A stretch of 9,874 nt of DNA, taken from NCBI GenBank assembly GCA_900552925.1, contig USBH01000043.1, positions 1 to 9,874 of the forward strand, in the 5' to 3' direction. The stretch is from an uncultured Oscillospiraceae bacterium (GTDB lineage Bacteria; Bacillota; Clostridia; Oscillospirales; Acutalibacteraceae). Under the pieces are notes generated by a model. That model did not search any database. It saw only the letters and a program-made list of their open reading frames with translations, and was not told where the DNA came from. Made by a program: the position numbers and the translations under genes. Below are positions 1 to 6,205 of this stretch, one piece after another (position 1 is the stretch's first letter; each line of letters opens with the position of its first letter).

Positions 1-43
1 TTAGCTGCAGTCTCGTGGGCTCGGAGATGTGTATAAGAGACAG
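1..43 (+). other. Untrimmed Nextera adapter (artifact)
   Basis: Positions 25-43 are the 19-bp Tn5 mosaic end used in Nextera libraries (AGATGTGTATAAGAGACAG). It is preceded at 10-24 by the Nextera read-2 tail (GTCTCGTGGGCTCGG). The first nine bases, T plus TAGCTGCA, fit the last base of P7 plus an 8-nt i7 index; from memory this is index N728. This is library DNA, not genome. Peptides read through it, such as MCIRDR or CLLYTSPSPRD, are artifacts. Confidence 0.98.
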
Positions 44-243
44 GTCAGGACGCGTACCTGAACCAGCTCACCGCAGACGCGACGGGCCTGCCGGTCTATG
101 CCGGCCCGACCGAGGGCACGGCGATCGGCAACCTCGCGGTGCAGATGATCGCGGACGGAGCGCTGCGCGACGTGCAGCATGCGCGCGACGTGATCCGCGC
201 GAGCTTCCCAATCCGGGTCTTCACCCCACGCGAAAAGGAGTAA
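44..243 (+). CDS. rhaB: Rhamnulokinase, C-terminal fragment (5' end missing)
   Basis: This is the last ~66 codons of an L-rhamnulokinase, the FGGY-family sugar kinase that phosphorylates L-rhamnulose to L-rhamnulose-1-phosphate with ATP. The frame, set by the TAA at 241-243, reads GQDAYLNQLTADATGLPVYA, then GPTEGTAIGNLAVQ, and ends RVFTPREKE. It aligns by eye with the C-terminus of E. coli RhaB (LNQLCADACGIRV, AGPVEASTLGNIGIQ, TFTP). This segment is the end of the second FGGY domain, close to the nucleotide site. The rest of the gene lies beyond the contig end, which is cut by adapter sequence. The neighbouring rhaA and rhaD genes support the assignment. The stop codon lies just after the Shine-Dalgarno of coaBC, so the two genes are probably cotranscribed and coupled. 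Confidence 0.9.
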
Positions 244-250
244 ACAAGAT

Positions 251-1462
251 ATGCTGAAGGGAAAAACCGTGCTGCTCGGCGTGACGGGCAGCATAGCGGC
301 TTATAAAATCGCGGGGCTTGCGAGCATGCTCGTCAAGCAGCACGCGGACGTCACGGTTCTGATGACGCGGAACGCGACGAATTTCATCCACCCGACCACC
401 TTTGAGACGCTGACGGGCAACAAGTGCCTGATCGACACGTTCGACCGGAACTTCCAGTTCAGCGTCGAGCATGTCGCGATCGCGAAGCGCGCGGACGTCG
501 TGCTCGTCGCGCCCGCGAGCGCCAACGTGATCGGCAAGATCGCGAACGGCATTGCGGACGACATGCTGACGACGACCGTGATGGCCTGCGCCTGCCGGTG
601 CCCGGTCCTGCTCGCGCCGGCGATGAACACGAATATGTACGACAACCCGATCGTGCAGGACAACCTGCAGAAGCTCCGCCGGTTCGGCTATACGGTCATC
701 GAGCCGGATTCCGGCTATCTGGCCTGCGGCGACACGGGCCGCGGCAAAATGCCTTCGGAGCAGGTGCTGTTCGACTGGATCCTGCGCGAGATCGCCTGCG
801 AAAAGGACCTCGCCGGAAAGCGCGTCGTCGTCACGGCCGGCGCGACCGCGGAGAAGATCGACCCGGTGCGGTTCATCACGAACCATTCGACGGGCAGAAT
901 GGGCTGCGCCGTCGCGCGGCGCGCGATGCTGCGCGGCGCCGCGGTGACGCTCGTGTGCGGCCGCATGGCGGTGGAGCCGCCGCCGTTCGTCGAGGTCGTG
1001 CGCGCCGAATCGGCCGCCGAGATGTTCGAGGCGGTCAAGGCTGCGGCACAGGACGCGGACATCGTCGTCAAGGCCGCCGCCGTCGCGGACTACCGGCCCA
1101 AAACGGTCGCCGCAGAAAAGATGAAGAAGCAGGACGGCGCGCTGACGCTCGAGCTGGAGCGCACGACGGACATTCTGGCGTGGCTCGGCGCGCACAAAAA
1201 GCCGGGGCAGACGCTCTGCGGCTTTGCGATGGAGACGGAGAACCTGCTCGAGAACGCGGCGGGAAAGCTCCGGCGCAAGAACCTCGACCTGATTGTGGCG
1301 AACAGCCTCCGCACGCCCGGCGCGGGCTTCGGCGGCGATACGAACGTCGTGACGCTCCTGACGGAAACGGAGGCCGAGACGCTGCCGCTGCTTTCGAAGG
1401 ACGAGACGGCGGACCGCATTTTGGATAAAATCCAGACATTGCGAAAGGATGAGAGCAAATGA
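251..1462 (+). CDS. coaBC: Bifunctional phosphopantothenoylcysteine decarboxylase / phosphopantothenate-cysteine ligase
   Basis: This 403-aa cytosolic enzyme performs two steps of coenzyme A synthesis: it ligates cysteine to 4'-phosphopantothenate (CoaB, CTP-dependent) and decarboxylates the product to 4'-phosphopantetheine (CoaC, FMN-dependent). The CoaC domain is about residues 1-185. It has the FMN-binding GSIAAYK (13-19), the catalytic His74 (VEHVAIAKRAD), PAMN (123-126) and the catalytic Cys159 in GYLACGDTGRGKM. The CoaB domain is about 190-403, with TAGATAEKIDPVRFI, Asn211 in NHSTGRMG, AAVADYRP (276-283), the K-M-K-K segment at 290-293 and CGFAMETEN. Length is normal for full CoaBC. The start is set by AAGGAG at 236-241, ten bases upstream. 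The gene begins 7 bp after rhaB and its stop overlaps the rhaA start (ATGA), so it sits inside the rhamnose operon. That placement is unusual for a housekeeping gene. All key residues look intact. Confidence 0.96.
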   Translation: MLKGKTVLLGVTGSIAAYKIAGLASMLVKQHADVTVLMTRNATNFIHPTTFETLTGNKCLIDTFDRNFQFSVEHVAIAKRADVVLVAPASANVIGKIANGIADDMLTTTVMACACRCPVLLAPAMNTNMYDNPIVQDNLQKLRRFGYTVIEPDSGYLACGDTGRGKMPSEQVLFDWILREIACEKDLAGKRVVVTAGATAEKIDPVRFITNHSTGRMGCAVARRAMLRGAAVTLVCGRMAVEPPPFVEVVRAESAAEMFEAVKAAAQDADIVVKAAAVADYRPKTVAAEKMKKQDGALTLELERTTDILAWLGAHKKPGQTLCGFAMETENLLENAAGKLRRKNLDLIVANSLRTPGAGFGGDTNVVTLLTETEAETLPLLSKDETADRILDKIQTLRKDESK

Positions 1463-2736
1463 GCAGCTTTGAAGCATACGAGGCGGCGAAGGCGCGCTAC
1501 GCGGCGCTCGGCGTCGATACGGACGAGGCGATCCGCCGGCTTGCAGGCGTTCCGGTCGCGCTGCACTGCTGGCAGGGCGACGACGTGCGCGGCTTTGACG
1601 GCGATCCTTCGGCGCCGCTGACCGGCGGCATCCAGACGACCGGCGATTACCCCGGCCGCGCCCGCACGCCGGAGGAGCTGATGGCGGACCTGGACGTCGC
1701 GCTGCAGCTCTGCCCCGGCACGAAGAAGATCAACCTGCACGCGAGCTACGCGATTTTCGACGAGGAGAACGGCGGCTGGGTGGACCGCGACAGGCTCGAG
1801 CCGAAGCACTTCAAAAAATGGGTCGATTTCTGCAAGGCGCGCGGCCTCGGCTGCGACTTCAACCCGACCTTTTTCTCGCACCCGAAGTGCGACCCGCTCA
1901 CGCTCTCGAGCCCGAACCCGGAGACGCGGCGGTTCTGGATCGACCACGGCAAAGCGTGCATCCGCATCTCGCAGTATCTGGCGCAGGAGCTGGGCCAGCC
2001 GTGCGTCATGAACATCTGGACGGGCGACGGCTTCAAGGACATCCCGGCCGACCGCATGGGGCCGCGCATGCGCTATAAGGCGTCGATCGACGAGATCCTC
2101 TCCGAGCCGTACGATTTCAACCTCGTCAAGCCGTGCGTCGAGTCGAAGGTCTTCGGCATCGGCGTCGAGGCCTACACCGCGGGCAGCGCCGAATTCGCGC
2201 TGAGCTACGCCGCGATGAACCGCGGCAGGTGCATCCCGCTCATGGATAACGGCCACTACCACCCGACGGAGGTCGTCTCCGACAAGATCCCGGCGCTGCT
2301 CGCCTTCTTCCCGGAGATCGCGCTGCACATCACGCGCGGCGTGCGCTGGGACAGCGACCACGTCGTGCTCTTTGACGACGAGACGAAGGAGATCGCAAAG
2401 GAGATCGTCCGCTGCGGCGGCCTCGAGGGCCGCGTGAAGATCGCGCTCGACTATTTCGACGCGTCGATCAACCGCATTTTCGCGTGGGTGACGGGCTTCC
2501 GCAACGTGCAGAAGGCGCTGCTCTTCGCGCTTTTGCAGCCCACGGCGCAGATGCAGGCGCTGCAGGACGCGGGGCGCTTCACGGAGCTGATGCTGTGCGC
2601 CGAGCAGCTCAAGACGATGCCGTTCCCGGCGGTCTGGGGGCGCTACTGCGCGGAGCAGGGCGTCCCCGCGGAGGACGCCGCGTGGTTCGGCACCGTGCAG
2701 GCTTACGAGCGCGACGTGCTCTCCGGGCGCGTCTGA
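1459..2736 (+). CDS. rhaA: L-rhamnose isomerase
   Basis: This 425-aa protein matches the length of E. coli RhaA (419 aa) and aligns along its whole length. It interconverts L-rhamnose and L-rhamnulose, the first step of rhamnose breakdown in the cytosol, using a divalent metal (Mn2+). Visible family motifs are ALHCWQGDDVRGF (34-46), LTGGIQTTGDYPG (54-66), the FNPTFFSHP segment (134-142), MNIWTGDGFKDI, and VESKVFGIGVEAYTAGS. The metal-binding region is GHYHPTEV (His268) followed by RWDSDHV (Asp298, Asp300), and DYFDASINRI follows. The ATG shares four bases with the coaBC stop, with an AAGGA-type ribosome binding site about 10 bases upstream. This implies translational coupling within a rhaB-coaBC-rhaA-rhaD message. 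Confidence 0.98.
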   Translation: MSSFEAYEAAKARYAALGVDTDEAIRRLAGVPVALHCWQGDDVRGFDGDPSAPLTGGIQTTGDYPGRARTPEELMADLDVALQLCPGTKKINLHASYAIFDEENGGWVDRDRLEPKHFKKWVDFCKARGLGCDFNPTFFSHPKCDPLTLSSPNPETRRFWIDHGKACIRISQYLAQELGQPCVMNIWTGDGFKDIPADRMGPRMRYKASIDEILSEPYDFNLVKPCVESKVFGIGVEAYTAGSAEFALSYAAMNRGRCIPLMDNGHYHPTEVVSDKIPALLAFFPEIALHITRGVRWDSDHVVLFDDETKEIAKEIVRCGGLEGRVKIALDYFDASINRIFAWVTGFRNVQKALLFALLQPTAQMQALQDAGRFTELMLCAEQLKTMPFPAVWGRYCAEQGVPAEDAAWFGTVQAYERDVLSGRV

Positions 2737-2778
2737 GCGCAGCTTTGAACAATGGATACAGGTCGGAGGATGATGAAA

Positions 2779-3600
2779 ATGATGACAGATATTCCGGTGA
2801 TCCGCGGCTTTATGCGCATGTGCAACGACGGCTGGCAGCAGGGCTGGCACGAGCGCAACGGCGGAAACCTCACCTACCGCATGCGCCCCGAGGAGGTCGA
2901 GGCGTGCCGGCCGTTTTTCACGGCGCCGCGCGAATGGAACGAGATGGGCGTCGCGGCGGAAAACCTCGGCGGCGAGTACTTTATCACGACGGGCAGCGGC
3001 AAATTCCTGCGCAATGTGCAGGGCGACCCCGCGCACAACATCGGCATTGTGGAGATCAACGGCGCGGGCGACCGCTGGCGCATCGTCTGGGGCCTTGAGG
3101 ACGGCGCGCGCCCGACGAGCGAGTTCCCGAGCCACTTTCTGAACCACAGCGTCCGCAAGGCGGCGACGGGCGGCGCGTACCGCGTGATCTACCACGCGCA
3201 CACGCCGAACCTGATCGCGATGACCTACATCCTGCCGCTCACGGCGTGCGACTTCACCCGCGCGCTGTGGCAGAGCGCGACGGAGTGCCCGGTCGTGTTC
3301 CCGGGCGGCGTCGGCGTTGTGGAATGGATGGTGCCGGGCGGCGCGGACATCGCCGTCGCGACGAGCGAATTGATGAAGCGGTACGACGCGGCGGTCTGGG
3401 CGCACCACGGCCTGTTCGTGTCGGGGCCGGATTTCGACACCGCGTTCGGCCTGATGCACACGATTGAGAAGGCGGCGCAGATCTACATGCTGGCGCTTTC
3501 GGCCGGCGGCGGGAAGATCCGCCAGACGATCACCGACGACAACCTGCGCGCGATCGCCAAAGAGTTCGGCGTCACGCTGAACGAGGAATTCCTCGACTGA
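2779..3600 (+). CDS. rhaD: Rhamnulose-1-phosphate aldolase
   Basis: This class II (zinc) aldolase cleaves L-rhamnulose-1-phosphate to DHAP and L-lactaldehyde. From the chosen start it has 273 aa, close to E. coli RhaD (274). It shows GWHERNGGNLTYRM, TTGSGKFLRNVQ and the catalytic Glu115 (PTSEFPSH). Zinc ligands are His139 and His141 (IYHAHTPN) and His210 (WAHHGLF), and STECPVVFPGGVGVVEWMVPG follows the E. coli protein closely. Several in-frame ATGs lie between 2752 and 2782. The ribosome binding site GGAGG at 2765-2769 places the start at 2779 (9-base gap), with 2782 possible. The ATG at 2752 lies upstream of that ribosome binding site and would add a tail that RhaD proteins lack. The gene begins 42 bp after rhaA with no terminator between them. 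Confidence 0.96.
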   Translation: MMTDIPVIRGFMRMCNDGWQQGWHERNGGNLTYRMRPEEVEACRPFFTAPREWNEMGVAAENLGGEYFITTGSGKFLRNVQGDPAHNIGIVEINGAGDRWRIVWGLEDGARPTSEFPSHFLNHSVRKAATGGAYRVIYHAHTPNLIAMTYILPLTACDFTRALWQSATECPVVFPGGVGVVEWMVPGGADIAVATSELMKRYDAAVWAHHGLFVSGPDFDTAFGLMHTIEKAAQIYMLALSAGGGKIRQTITDDNLRAIAKEFGVTLNEEFLD

Positions 3601-3650
3601 GCCGGAAGGTCCCAGCTCAAAGAGATTCCATAAAAATTTACAGATTTTAC

Positions 3651-3673
3651 ATGAAATGTCGTGACATATTCAT
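3651..3673. promoter_or_regulatory. Imperfect inverted repeat over the fucO -35 box (candidate operator)
   Basis: The segment reads ATGAA-ATGTC-GT-GACAT-A-TTCAT: two 10-base arms around a GT centre, with one extra A in the right arm. It covers the -35 hexamer at 3661-3666, so a protein bound here would block or contact RNA polymerase. The core TGTCGTGACA loosely resembles GntR-type half-sites, which is inference. No regulator gene is in the window. Confidence 0.55.
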
Positions 3674-3689
3674 AACTTGGGTGTATACT
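3661..3689 (+). promoter_or_regulatory. Probable sigma-A promoter of fucO
   Basis: The -35 is GTGACA (3661-3666) and the -10 is TATACT (3684-3689). Each differs from consensus by one base, and they are separated by exactly 17 bp. The surrounding stretch 3625-3710 is clearly more A+T-rich than the genes on either side. Transcription would start near 3696, giving a leader of about 35 bases. Confidence 0.75.
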
Positions 3690-3698
3690 TGATGTAAA

Positions 3699-3710
3699 GA
3701 TTTCGAAATC
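3699..3710. promoter_or_regulatory. Perfect 12-bp palindrome in the fucO leader (candidate operator)
   Basis: GATTTCGAAATC equals its own reverse complement. It lies just downstream of the expected start of transcription and immediately upstream of the fucO ribosome binding site (AGGAGG, 3715-3720). Its position would suit a repressor roadblock. The binding protein is unknown, and a perfect 12-mer could still arise by chance in A+T-rich DNA. Confidence 0.45.
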
Positions 3711-3730
3711 AGTCAGGAGGATGGTTCAAA

Positions 3731-4879
3731 ATGGTCAACAGAATTGTACTCAACACAATTTCCTATCACGGCAAGGGCGCGATCGAGAAGATCCCCGAGG
3801 AGCTTCAGGCGCGCGGCTATAAAAAGGCCTTCGTCTGCACGGACCCGGATCTTCTGAAATTCGGCGTGACGCAGAAGGTCACCGACCTGCTCGACGCGGC
3901 GAAGATCCCGTATGAAATCTACAGCGAGATCAAGCCGAACCCGACGATCGAGAACGTCCAGCACGGCGTCGAAGCGTTCAAGCGCTCCGGCGCGGACTGC
4001 ATCGTGACGATCGGCGGCGGCTCCTCGATGGACACCGCGAAGGCGATCGGCATCATCGTCGAGAACCCGGAGTTCGCCGACGTGCGCTCGCTCGAGGGCG
4101 TCGCGCCGACGAAGAAGCACGCGACCTTCACGATCGCCGTCCCGACGACGGCGGGCACCGCGGCGGAGGTCACGATCAACTACGTCATCACCGACGTCGA
4201 GAAGAAGCGCAAGTTCGTCTGCGTCGATACGAACGACATCCCCGAGATCGCGGTCGTCGACCCGGACATGATGGCTTCGATGCCGAAGGGCCTGACCGCC
4301 GCGACCGGCATGGACGCGCTGACCCACGCGATCGAGGGCTACATCACGAAGGGCGCCTGCGCCATTTCCGACATGTTCCACCTCGAGGCGATCCGCCTGA
4401 TTTCCGAGAACCTGCGCGGCGCGGTGCAGAACACGCCCGAGGGCCGCGAGGGCATGGCGCTCGGCCAGTACATCGCCGGCATGGGCTTCTCGAACGTCGG
4501 CCTCGGCATCGTGCACTCGATGGCGCACGGCCTCTCCGCGCTGTATGACACGCCGCACGGCGTCGCCTGCGCGATCATTCTGCCCACCGGCCTCGAGTAC
4601 AACGCGCCGGTCGCCGGTGCGCGCTACCGCGCCGTCGGCAAGGCGATGGGCGTCGAGGGCATCGACGCGATGAGCGATGAGGAAGCGGCGAACGCGACGA
4701 TCGCGGCCGTCAAGCAGCTCAGCGCCGACGTGGGCATCCCCGCCGACCTCAAGGGCATCCTCAAGGAGGAGGACGTGCAGTTCCTCGCCGAGAGCGCCTT
4801 TGCGGACGCCTGCTGCCCGGGCAACCCGCGCGACACCTCCGTCGAGGAGATCGCCGCGCTGTACAGAAGCCTGCTGTAA
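3731..4879 (+). CDS. fucO: Lactaldehyde reductase (1,2-propanediol oxidoreductase)
   Basis: This 382-aa iron-dependent (group III) alcohol dehydrogenase has the same length as E. coli FucO. It reduces the L-lactaldehyde released by RhaD to (S)-1,2-propanediol with NADH, which regenerates NAD+ during anaerobic rhamnose fermentation. Residues 95-101 (GGGSSMD) form the nucleotide-binding loop, and Asp38 corresponds to the residue linked to NAD preference in E. coli FucO. AIPTTAGTAAEVTINYVITD-type sequence is strongly conserved (about 135-154), as is ATGMDALTHAIEGYIT. Predicted Fe ligands are Asp195, His199, His262 and His276, with His266 at the active site. The start is fixed by AGGAGG at 3715-3720, ten bases upstream. 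It lies 130 bp after rhaD with its own promoter and palindromes, so it can be expressed separately from the rha genes. A strong terminator follows. Confidence 0.95.
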   Translation: MVNRIVLNTISYHGKGAIEKIPEELQARGYKKAFVCTDPDLLKFGVTQKVTDLLDAAKIPYEIYSEIKPNPTIENVQHGVEAFKRSGADCIVTIGGGSSMDTAKAIGIIVENPEFADVRSLEGVAPTKKHATFTIAVPTTAGTAAEVTINYVITDVEKKRKFVCVDTNDIPEIAVVDPDMMASMPKGLTAATGMDALTHAIEGYITKGACAISDMFHLEAIRLISENLRGAVQNTPEGREGMALGQYIAGMGFSNVGLGIVHSMAHGLSALYDTPHGVACAIILPTGLEYNAPVAGARYRAVGKAMGVEGIDAMSDEEAANATIAAVKQLSADVGIPADLKGILKEEDVQFLAESAFADACCPGNPRDTSVEEIAALYRSLL

Positions 4880-4901
4880 GCGGTATAATCCATAGAGTAG
4901 A

Positions 4902-4936
4902 AAAGGGTCCCGGAGCCGGTCGCTCCGGGGCCCTTT
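4902..4936 (+). terminator. Intrinsic terminator of the rha/fucO unit
   Basis: Arms AAAGGGTCCCGGAGC (4902-4916) and GCTCCGGGGCCCTTT (4922-4936) pair over 15 positions with a single G-U wobble and a 5-base loop (CGGTC). The stem is GC-rich and begins 22 bp after the fucO stop. The T-run is short because it forms part of the stem. Confidence 0.88.
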
Positions 4937-5001
4937 CGGCGTCTGCGCCGATGTTTCGCGGAAGCTGCGCTTTACATGCGCAGGCCGCGGCAAAACGGCG
5001 C

Positions 5002-5046
5002 AAAAAAATAACCGCGCAGCGGGGAAATGCCTGCTGCGCGGTGTTT
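5002..5046 (-). terminator. Intrinsic terminator of the minus-strand isomerase (possibly bidirectional)
   Basis: ACCGCGCAGC (5011-5020) and GCTGCGCGGT (5033-5042) are perfect 10-bp arms around a 12-base loop. On the minus strand the hairpin is followed by TTATTTTTTT (complement of 5001-5010), a textbook terminator for the gene ending at 5123. On the plus strand it is followed by GTTTTT, so it may also act as a second terminator for transcripts reading out of fucO. The rest of 4937-5122 holds only a small hairpin (CGGCG-TCTG-CGCCG, 4937-4950) and no gene. Confidence 0.85.
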
Positions 5047-5122
5047 TTCAGCTGTGTTCGGGCGGCTTCGCCTTTCGGCGGATTTCCGAAAAGCCTGCCG
5101 GGGCCTGACCTCTGCGGTTTGA

Positions 5123-5944
5123 TTACCAGCCGAGGGACTTCAGGTACTCGCGGCTCATCTTGACCGCGTCGAGCGGCGCCTGCTCGTAGGACTGGTCCTG
5201 CTCGACGACGACCCACTTCGAGCCGGCCTCGATGGAAGCCTCGAGCACGGGCGGGATGTCCTGCATGCCGTGGCCGACCGGGCGGAACTCGAACTTGCCG
5301 GTCTCTTCCTTTTTCTCGGTCTCGATGCCGATCAGCTCGTACATGTTCGCCGGCTTGCCTTCCTTGTAGAAGTCCTTGAGGTGGACGACCGGCGCGCGGC
5401 CGGTGTACTTCTTGATGTAGTCGACCGGCTCCTCGCCTGCGACCTTGACCCAGCAGATGTCGAGCTCGGTCTGGAGCAGCGAAGCCGGGATCTCGGTGTA
5501 GATGTAATCGAGCGCGTACTGGCCGTTCGGCATCTTGACGAACTCGAAGTCGTGGTTGTGGTAGAGCAGCGTGATGCCGACCTTGTTGCAGGCCTCGCCG
5601 ATCTGGCGGAAGATCTCGATGTTCTTGAGGAACTTCTCGGTGCCGGGGCGGTCCTCCTCCATCAGGTACGGGATCGCGATGTACTGCATGCCGATTTCCT
5701 TATACTGGGCGACGGTGCCCTCGATGTCGGCGGCGAGCTCCTGAAACGGGACGTGCGCGGAGAGCGGAACGAGGCCGACCTCGTCGAGCACGGCCTTGAT
5801 CTCGGCGGGCTGCAGGCCGTACAGGCCGGCGAGCTCCACGCCGTCGTAGCCCATTTCCTTGAGCTTTCGCATCGTGCCCTTGAAATCGCGCTCGGCGTCG
5901 TCGCGGACGGAATAAACCTGCACCGCTACGGGTAAAGTCTTCAT
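5123..5944 (-). CDS. Sugar phosphate isomerase/epimerase (xylose isomerase-like TIM barrel)
   Basis: This 273-aa protein belongs to the AP-endonuclease-2 / xylose-isomerase-like barrel superfamily (the IolE, IolH and YcjR type). These enzymes bind a divalent metal and isomerise, epimerise or dehydrate sugars and keto-sugars. Likely metal-site and catalytic segments, in order, are GVEL (Glu37), SAH (His64), YHNHDFEF (His129, His131), TELDICWV (Glu160, Asp162), VHLKDF (His188, Asp191), a GHG turn (224-226) and VVVEQD (Glu248, Asp250). There is no signal peptide or membrane segment. The start is clear: AGGAGG lies about 7 bases before the ATG. It is transcribed alone, convergent with fucO and divergent from the murT-like operon. 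Its position beside rhamnose genes hints at sugar catabolism, but the substrate cannot be named from sequence. Confidence 0.85.
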   Translation of the reverse strand: MKTLPVAVQVYSVRDDAERDFKGTMRKLKEMGYDGVELAGLYGLQPAEIKAVLDEVGLVPLSAHVPFQELAADIEGTVAQYKEIGMQYIAIPYLMEEDRPGTEKFLKNIEIFRQIGEACNKVGITLLYHNHDFEFVKMPNGQYALDYIYTEIPASLLQTELDICWVKVAGEEPVDYIKKYTGRAPVVHLKDFYKEGKPANMYELIGIETEKKEETGKFEFRPVGHGMQDIPPVLEASIEAGSKWVVVEQDQSYEQAPLDAVKMSREYLKSLGW

Positions 5945-5984
5945 GGTGAACTCCTCCTGTTAAATAGAATTGGATTCAAGAAAT

Positions 5985-6013
5985 ATTGTACAGGATAATT
6001 GCGGAAAAGTCTA
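5985..6013 (-). promoter_or_regulatory. Probable promoter of the isomerase gene
   Basis: Read on the minus strand, the -35 is TAGACT (6013-6008) and the -10 is TACAAT (5990-5985), with a 17-bp spacer. The -10 matches consensus at five of six bases and the -35 at four of six. Transcription would start near 5978, giving a leader of about 35 bases with the AGGAGG site close to its end. Confidence 0.6.
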
Positions 6014-6021
6014 CCGCAATT
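5997..6021. promoter_or_regulatory. Inverted repeat over the isomerase -35 (candidate operator)
   Basis: Arms AATTGCGG (5997-6004) and CCGCAATT (6014-6021) are perfectly complementary around nine bases that contain the minus-strand -35 hexamer. Allowing one extra T in the right arm, the symmetry extends outward (ATAATTGCGG against CCGCAATTTAT). The position suits a dimeric repressor. The structure lies upstream of the predicted transcription start, so it would act as DNA rather than as an RNA hairpin. Confidence 0.5.
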
Positions 6022-6071
6022 TATGAATTTTGGGACCTGTCTGCACAATTTTCCCGTTTCCCGCCCGTATA

Positions 6072-6142
6072 CGCTTGAAATGCCGCGTTTTCGGGAAGGG
6101 ATTGACTTTATATAAATTCCCCCTGCGCGCTTGAAATGCCGC
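6072..6142 (+). repeat. Pair of identical 15-bp direct repeats upstream of the murT-like gene
   Basis: CGCTTGAAATGCCGC occurs at 6072-6086 and again at 6128-6142, 56 bp apart start to start. The second copy contains the -35 hexamer TTGAAA (6131-6136) of the best promoter. The first copy has no matching -10. Two exact copies, one on the -35, suggest binding sites for a regulator or a duplicated promoter element. Confidence 0.6.
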
Positions 6143-6159
6143 CTGTAAAATGGTATGAT
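6131..6159 (+). promoter_or_regulatory. Extended -10 promoter of the murT-like operon
   Basis: The -35 is TTGAAA (6131-6136) and the -10 is TATGAT (6154-6159), with a 17-bp spacer and an extended -10 TGG (6151-6153) directly upstream. Transcription would begin near 6166. An ATG at 6155 lies within the -10 and therefore cannot be the start codon of this transcript. Confidence 0.75.
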
Positions 6160-6205
6160 ACAAAAAGTACGAAAGCCATCCCGGAAAAGGAAAGTGATTT
6201 TACGC

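Noticed and set aside
15..257. A plus-strand open frame starting MGSEMCIRDR at the contig start
   Set aside because: The N-terminus is translated adapter and the remainder is the wrong frame of rhaB.
2752..2778. Upstream ATG at 2752 as the rhaD start
   Set aside because: It lies before the GGAGG site at 2765-2769, which serves the ATG at 2779, and adds residues not found in RhaD.
1090..3459. A very long open frame on the minus strand (~789 codons)
   Set aside because: It lies antisense to coaBC, rhaA and rhaD, is extremely Arg/Ala/Val-rich with no recognisable domain, and reflects the lack of AT-rich stop codons in GC-rich DNA.
3713..4993. A long open frame on the minus strand opposite fucO
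   Set aside because: It reads across the fucO promoter and terminator, has no motif, and conflicts with a near-perfect FucO on the other strand.
5270..5935. A plus-strand open frame opposite the isomerase gene
   Set aside because: It is a Leu/Asp/Val-rich shadow frame without a ribosome binding site. The minus-strand protein has clear TIM-barrel motifs.
6102..6116. TTGACT with nearby TATAAA as an alternative promoter for the murT-like operon
   Set aside because: The two elements are only a few bases apart and cannot act as a -35/-10 pair. TATAAA has no good -35 at the right distance.
6155..6205. Upstream ATG at 6155 as the start of the murT-like gene
   Set aside because: It falls inside the -10 box of the best promoter and has no ribosome binding site. 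ATG 6206 gives the N-terminus expected for MurT-type proteins.
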